Shown in pieces: positions 60,013-64,000 of a stretch of 64,000 nucleotides of DNA. The stretch is from Angiostrongylus vasorum (Eukaryota > Nematoda > Chromadorea > Rhabditida > Metastrongylidae). A program made the position numbers and the translations under genes. Where the stretch lies: assembly GCA_018806985.1 (NCBI GenBank), contig JADANN010000424.1, forward strand, positions 1,045,001-1,109,000. Direction: 5' to 3'. The notes beneath the pieces were generated by a model. It was not told the DNA's origin. It was given only the letters and a program-made list of their open reading frames with translations, and did not search any database. The stretch's first letter is position 1; each line of letters begins with the position of its first letter.

Positions 60013-63000
60013 TTGCGCGTGTACCGCACAGTGCGTCGGCGGATGATTCGGTTTCGACTAAGCTGGAAGGAAGGCGGAGGGAGGATTCAACCGGATTTCT
60101 TGGATTCTGGAAACCAGGTAGTCGTAGGCATGACAGGGACTCTGTAGCATTATCAGCATATCCTAGTAGTGATAAATATGTTGGACCGTTAGATGACATC
60201 AATCGTCAGGAGGATATTGACCAGCTTCCTTTCGACGTTCCAACTCCCGCGGTGTACAAACCTACTGCTGATCCTTATGGAAGTACTCATCGTATGCCTT
60301 TGGTTACTCGATGGAGACATGACGGTGATGAAGAAGTTGTTGAGAAAGATCACGTTCGGCCAGAGACGTATGGTATAGCGTCTACGTCGTATGACGGCCC
60401 TCTTGAACTAACAACTCGAGAGTCCGATTTACTGTCAACACCGTTGGAAGAACATGCTCAAGTGTATCATCATGGTCAATCGTGGGATTCTGCCAAGGAT
60501 TCGATGTCTGACCATAATTTGAGTGCTTCAGCGGCGAAAAAACCAGCGAAGAAGATGCGGTGCGACAAATTCGATTAATTGCGCTTGTACCGCACAGTGC
60601 GTCGGCGGATGATTCGGTTTCGACTAAGCTGGAAGGAAGGCGGAGGGAGGATTCAACCGGATTTCTTGGATTCTGGAAACCAGGTAGTCGTAGGCATGAC
60701 AGGGACTCTGTAGCATTATCAGCATATCCTAGTAGTGATAAATATGTTGGACCGTTAGATGACATCAATCGTCAGGAGGATATTGACCAGCTTCCTTTCG
60801 ACGTTCCAACTCCCGCGGTGTACAAACCTACTGCTGATCCTTATGGAAGTACTCATCGTATGCCTTTGGTTACTCGATGGAGACATGACGGTGATGAAGA
60901 AGTTGTTGAGAAAGATCACGTTCGGCCAGAGACGTATGGTATAGCGTCTACGTCGTATGACGGCCCTCTTGAACTAACAACTCGAGAGTCCGATTTACTG
61001 TCAACACCGTTGGAAGAACATGCTCAAGTGTATCATCATGGTCAATCGTGGGATTCTGCCAAGGATTCGATGTCTGACCATAATTTGAGTGCTTCAGCGG
61101 CGAAAAAACCAGCGAAGAAGATGCGGTGCGACAAATTCGATTAATTGCGCGTGTACCGCACAGTGCGTCGGCGGATGATTCGGTTTCGACTAAGCTGGAA
61201 GGAAGGCGGAGGGAGGATTCAACCGGATTTCTTGGATTCTGGAAACCAGGTAGTCGTAGGCATGACAGGGACTCTGTAGCATTATCAGCATATCCTAGTA
61301 GTGATAAATATGTTGGACCGTTAGATGACATCAATCGTCAGGAGGATATTGACCAGCTTCCTTTCGACGTTCCAACTCCCGCGGTGTACAAACCTACTGC
61401 TGATCCTTATGGAAGTACTCATCGTATGCCTTTGGTTACTCGATGGAGACATGACGGTGATGAAGAAGTTGTTGAGAAAGATCACGTTCGGCCAGAGACG
61501 TATGGTATAGCGTCTACGTCGTATGACGGCCCTCTTGAACTAACAACTCGAGAGTCCGATTTACTGTCAACACCGTTGGAAGAACATGCTCAAGTGTATC
61601 ATCATGGTCAATCGTGGGATTCTGCCAAGGATTCGATGTCTGACCATAATTTGAGTGCTTCAGCGGCGAAAAAAACCAGCGAAGAAGATGCGGTGCGACA
61701 AATTCGATTAATTGCGCTTGTACCGCACAGTGCGTCGGCGGATGATTCGGTTTCGACTAAGCTGGAAGGAAGGCGGAGGGAGGATTCAACCGGATTTCTT
61801 GGATTCTGGAAACCAGGTAGTCGTAGGCATGACAGGGACTCTGTAGCATTATCAGCATATCCTAGTAGTGATAAATATGTTGGACCGTTAGATGACATCA
61901 ATCGTCAGGAGGATATTGACCAGCTTCCTTTCGACGTTCCAACTCCCGCGGTGTACAAACCTACTGCTGATCCTTATGGAAGTACTCATCGTATGCCTTT
62001 GGTTACTCGATGGAGACATGACGGTGATGAAGAAGTTGTTGAGAAAGATCACGTTCGGCCAGAGACGTATGGTATAGCGTCTACGTCGTATGACGGCCCT
62101 CTTGAACTAACAACTCGAGAGTCCGATTTACTGTCAACACCGTTGGAAGAACATGCTCAAGTGTATCATCATGGTCAATCGTGGGATTCTGCCAAGGATT
62201 CGATGTCTGACCATAATTTGAGTGCTTCAGCGGCGAAAAAACCAGCGAAGAAGATGCGGTGCGACAAATTCGATTAATTGCGCTTGTACCGCACAGTGCG
62301 TCGGCGGATGATTCGGTTTCGACTAAGCTGGAAGGAAGGCGGAGGGAGGATTCAACCGGATTTCTTGGATTCTGGAAACCAGGTAGTCGTAGGCATGACA
62401 GGGACTCTGTAGCATTATCAGCATATCCTAGTAGTGATAAATATGTTGGACCGTTAGATGACATCAATCGTCAGGAGGATATTGACCAGCTTCCTTTCGA
62501 CGTTCCAACTCCCGCTGTGTACAAACCTACTGCTGATCCTTATGGAAGTACTCATCGTATGCCTTTGGTTACTCGATGGAGACATGACGGTGATGAAGAA
62601 GTTGTTGAGAAAGATCACGTTCGGCCAGAGACGTATGGTATAGCGTCTACGTCGTATGACGGCCCTCTTGAACTAACAACTCGAGAGTCCGATTTACTGT
62701 CAACACCGTTGGAAGAACATGCTCAAGTGTATCATCATGGTCAATCGTGGGATTCTGCCAAGGATTCGATGTCTGACCATAATTTGAGTGCTTCAGCGGC
62801 GAAAAAAACCAGCGAAGAAGATGCGGTGCGACAAATTCGATTAATTGCGCGTGTACCGCACAGTGCGTCGGCGGATGATTCGGTTTCGACTAAGCTGGAA
62901 GGAAGGCGGAGGGAGGATTCAACCGGATTTCTTGGATTCTGGAAACCAGGTAGTCGTAGGCATGACAGGGACTCTGTAGCATTATCAGCATATCCTAGTA

Positions 63001-64000
63001 GTGATAAATATGTTGGACCGTTAGATGACATCAATCGTCAGGAGGATATTGACCAGCTTCCTTTCGACGTTCCAACTCCCGCGGTGTACAAACCTACTGC
63101 TGATCCTTATGGAAGTACTCATCGTATGCCTTTGGTTACTCGATGGAGACATGACGGTGATGAAGAAGTTGTTGAGAAAGATCACGTTCGGCCAGAGACG
63201 TATGGTATAGCGTCTACGTCGTATGACGGCCCTCTTGAACTAACAACTCGAGAGTCCGATTTACTGTCAACACCGTTGGAAGAACATGCTCAAGTGTATC
63301 ATCATGGTCAATCGTGGGATTCTGCCAAGGATTCGATGTCTGACCATAATTTGAGTGCTTCAGCGGCGAAAAAAACCAGCGAAGAAGATGCGGTGCGACA
63401 AATTCGATTAATTGCGCTTGTACCGCACAGTGCGTCGGCGGATGATTCGGTTTCGACTAAGCTGGAAGGAAGGCGGAGGGAGGATTCAACTGGATTTCTT
63501 GGATTCTGGAAACCAGGTAGTCGTAGGCATGACAGGGACTCTGTAGCATTATCAGCATATCCTAGTAGTGATAAATATGTTGGACCGTTAGATGACATCA
63601 ATCGTCAGGAGGATATTGACCAGCTTCCTTTCGACGTTCCAACTCCCGCTGTGTACAAACCTACTGCTGATCCTTATGGAAGTACTCATCGTATGCCTTT
63701 GGTTACTCGATGGAGACATGACGGTGATGAAGAAGTTGTTGAGAAAGATCACGTTCGGCCAGAGACGTATGGTATAGCGTCTACGTCGTATGACGGCCCT
63801 CTTGAACTAACAACTCGAGAGTCCGATTTACTGTCAACACCGTTGGAAGAACATGCTCAAGTGTATCATCATGGTCAATCGTGGGATTCTGCCAAGGATT
63901 CGATGTCTGACCATAATTTGAGTGCTTCAGCGGCGAAAAAACCAGCGAAGAAGATGCGGTGCGACAAATTCGATTAATTGCGCTTGTACCGCACAGTGCG
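55973..64000 (+). repeat. 567-bp tandem array, at least 14 units, runs off the window
   Basis: Units of 567 bp (566 where an A-run is one base shorter) follow each other head to tail with almost no differences. The poly-A runs that mark each unit start at 56002, 56569, 57136, 57703, 58270, 58837, 59404, 59971, 60537, 61103, 61669, 62236, 62802, 63369 and 63936. Sorting sites seen: A6 or A7; CGT/CTT (Arg/Leu) before GTACC; AACCGG/AACTGG; CCCGCT/CCCGCG. The first unit also has CCGATT instead of CGATT and CAG instead of CCG. A divergent half-unit precedes at about 55770-55972. Antisense and third-frame open segments inside each unit are shadows. Confidence 0.97.

Noticed and set aside
55941..63777. 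Recurring 97- or 128-codon minus-strand and 61-codon plus-strand open segments in the array
   Set aside because: They repeat with each unit in register with the long plus-strand frame and have no independent support; shadows.
55973..64000. CRISPR array
   Set aside because: Repeats are 567 bp with no spacers, coding and eukaryotic.

Overview
The window looks like nuclear DNA of a parasitic clade V (strongylid, probably hookworm-like) nematode. Split genes have short nematode-type splice sites (TTTTCAG-like acceptors). One gene starts 2 bases after a spliced-leader-type acceptor. RTE-class retrotransposon fragments resemble those I remember from hookworms, and SINEs, foldback elements and microsatellites are dense. 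The genus is inference. Nothing looks bacterial or viral.

Layout. 1-8000: decayed repeats only (foldback element, a SINE, one RTE copy, two copies of an unknown repeat). 8010-17396 (+): a four-exon C-type lectin-domain gene whose introns hold two further RTE copies. 17397-23300: repeats and microsatellites, nothing convincing as a gene. 23301-36000 (+): an almost complete MSH6 mismatch-repair gene, 22 exons, introns full of SINEs. 37207-40130 (-): the 3' part of a convergent gene, tentatively ZWILCH (kinetochore RZZ complex), with a repeat element inserted in one exon. 40135-49067: repeats, a GGTGGC satellite, a GC-rich patch and unassigned coding-like scraps. 49068-64000 (+, runs off the end): a protein 4.1/FRM-1-type FERM gene whose C-terminal tail passes into a nearly perfect 567-bp (189-codon) tandem array of at least 14 units.

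The genes share no operon or pathway that I can see. From memory, the C. elegans orthologues msh-6, zwl-1 and frm-1 all lie on chromosome I, so the gene content fits conserved chromosome-scale synteny. That needs checking.

Most notable: (1) the 189-residue array in the FERM protein tail, in which an A6/A7 run in each unit sets the frame and one unit carries a compensating base, so the same DNA reads as a basic or an acidic peptide; (2) SINE and 390-bp element insertions exactly at or inside exon borders, with target-site duplications; (3) hammerhead-ribozyme-like cores with a compensatory stem change in interspersed repeats; (4) several single-base lesions in otherwise well-conserved exons, which may be sequencing errors or real decay.
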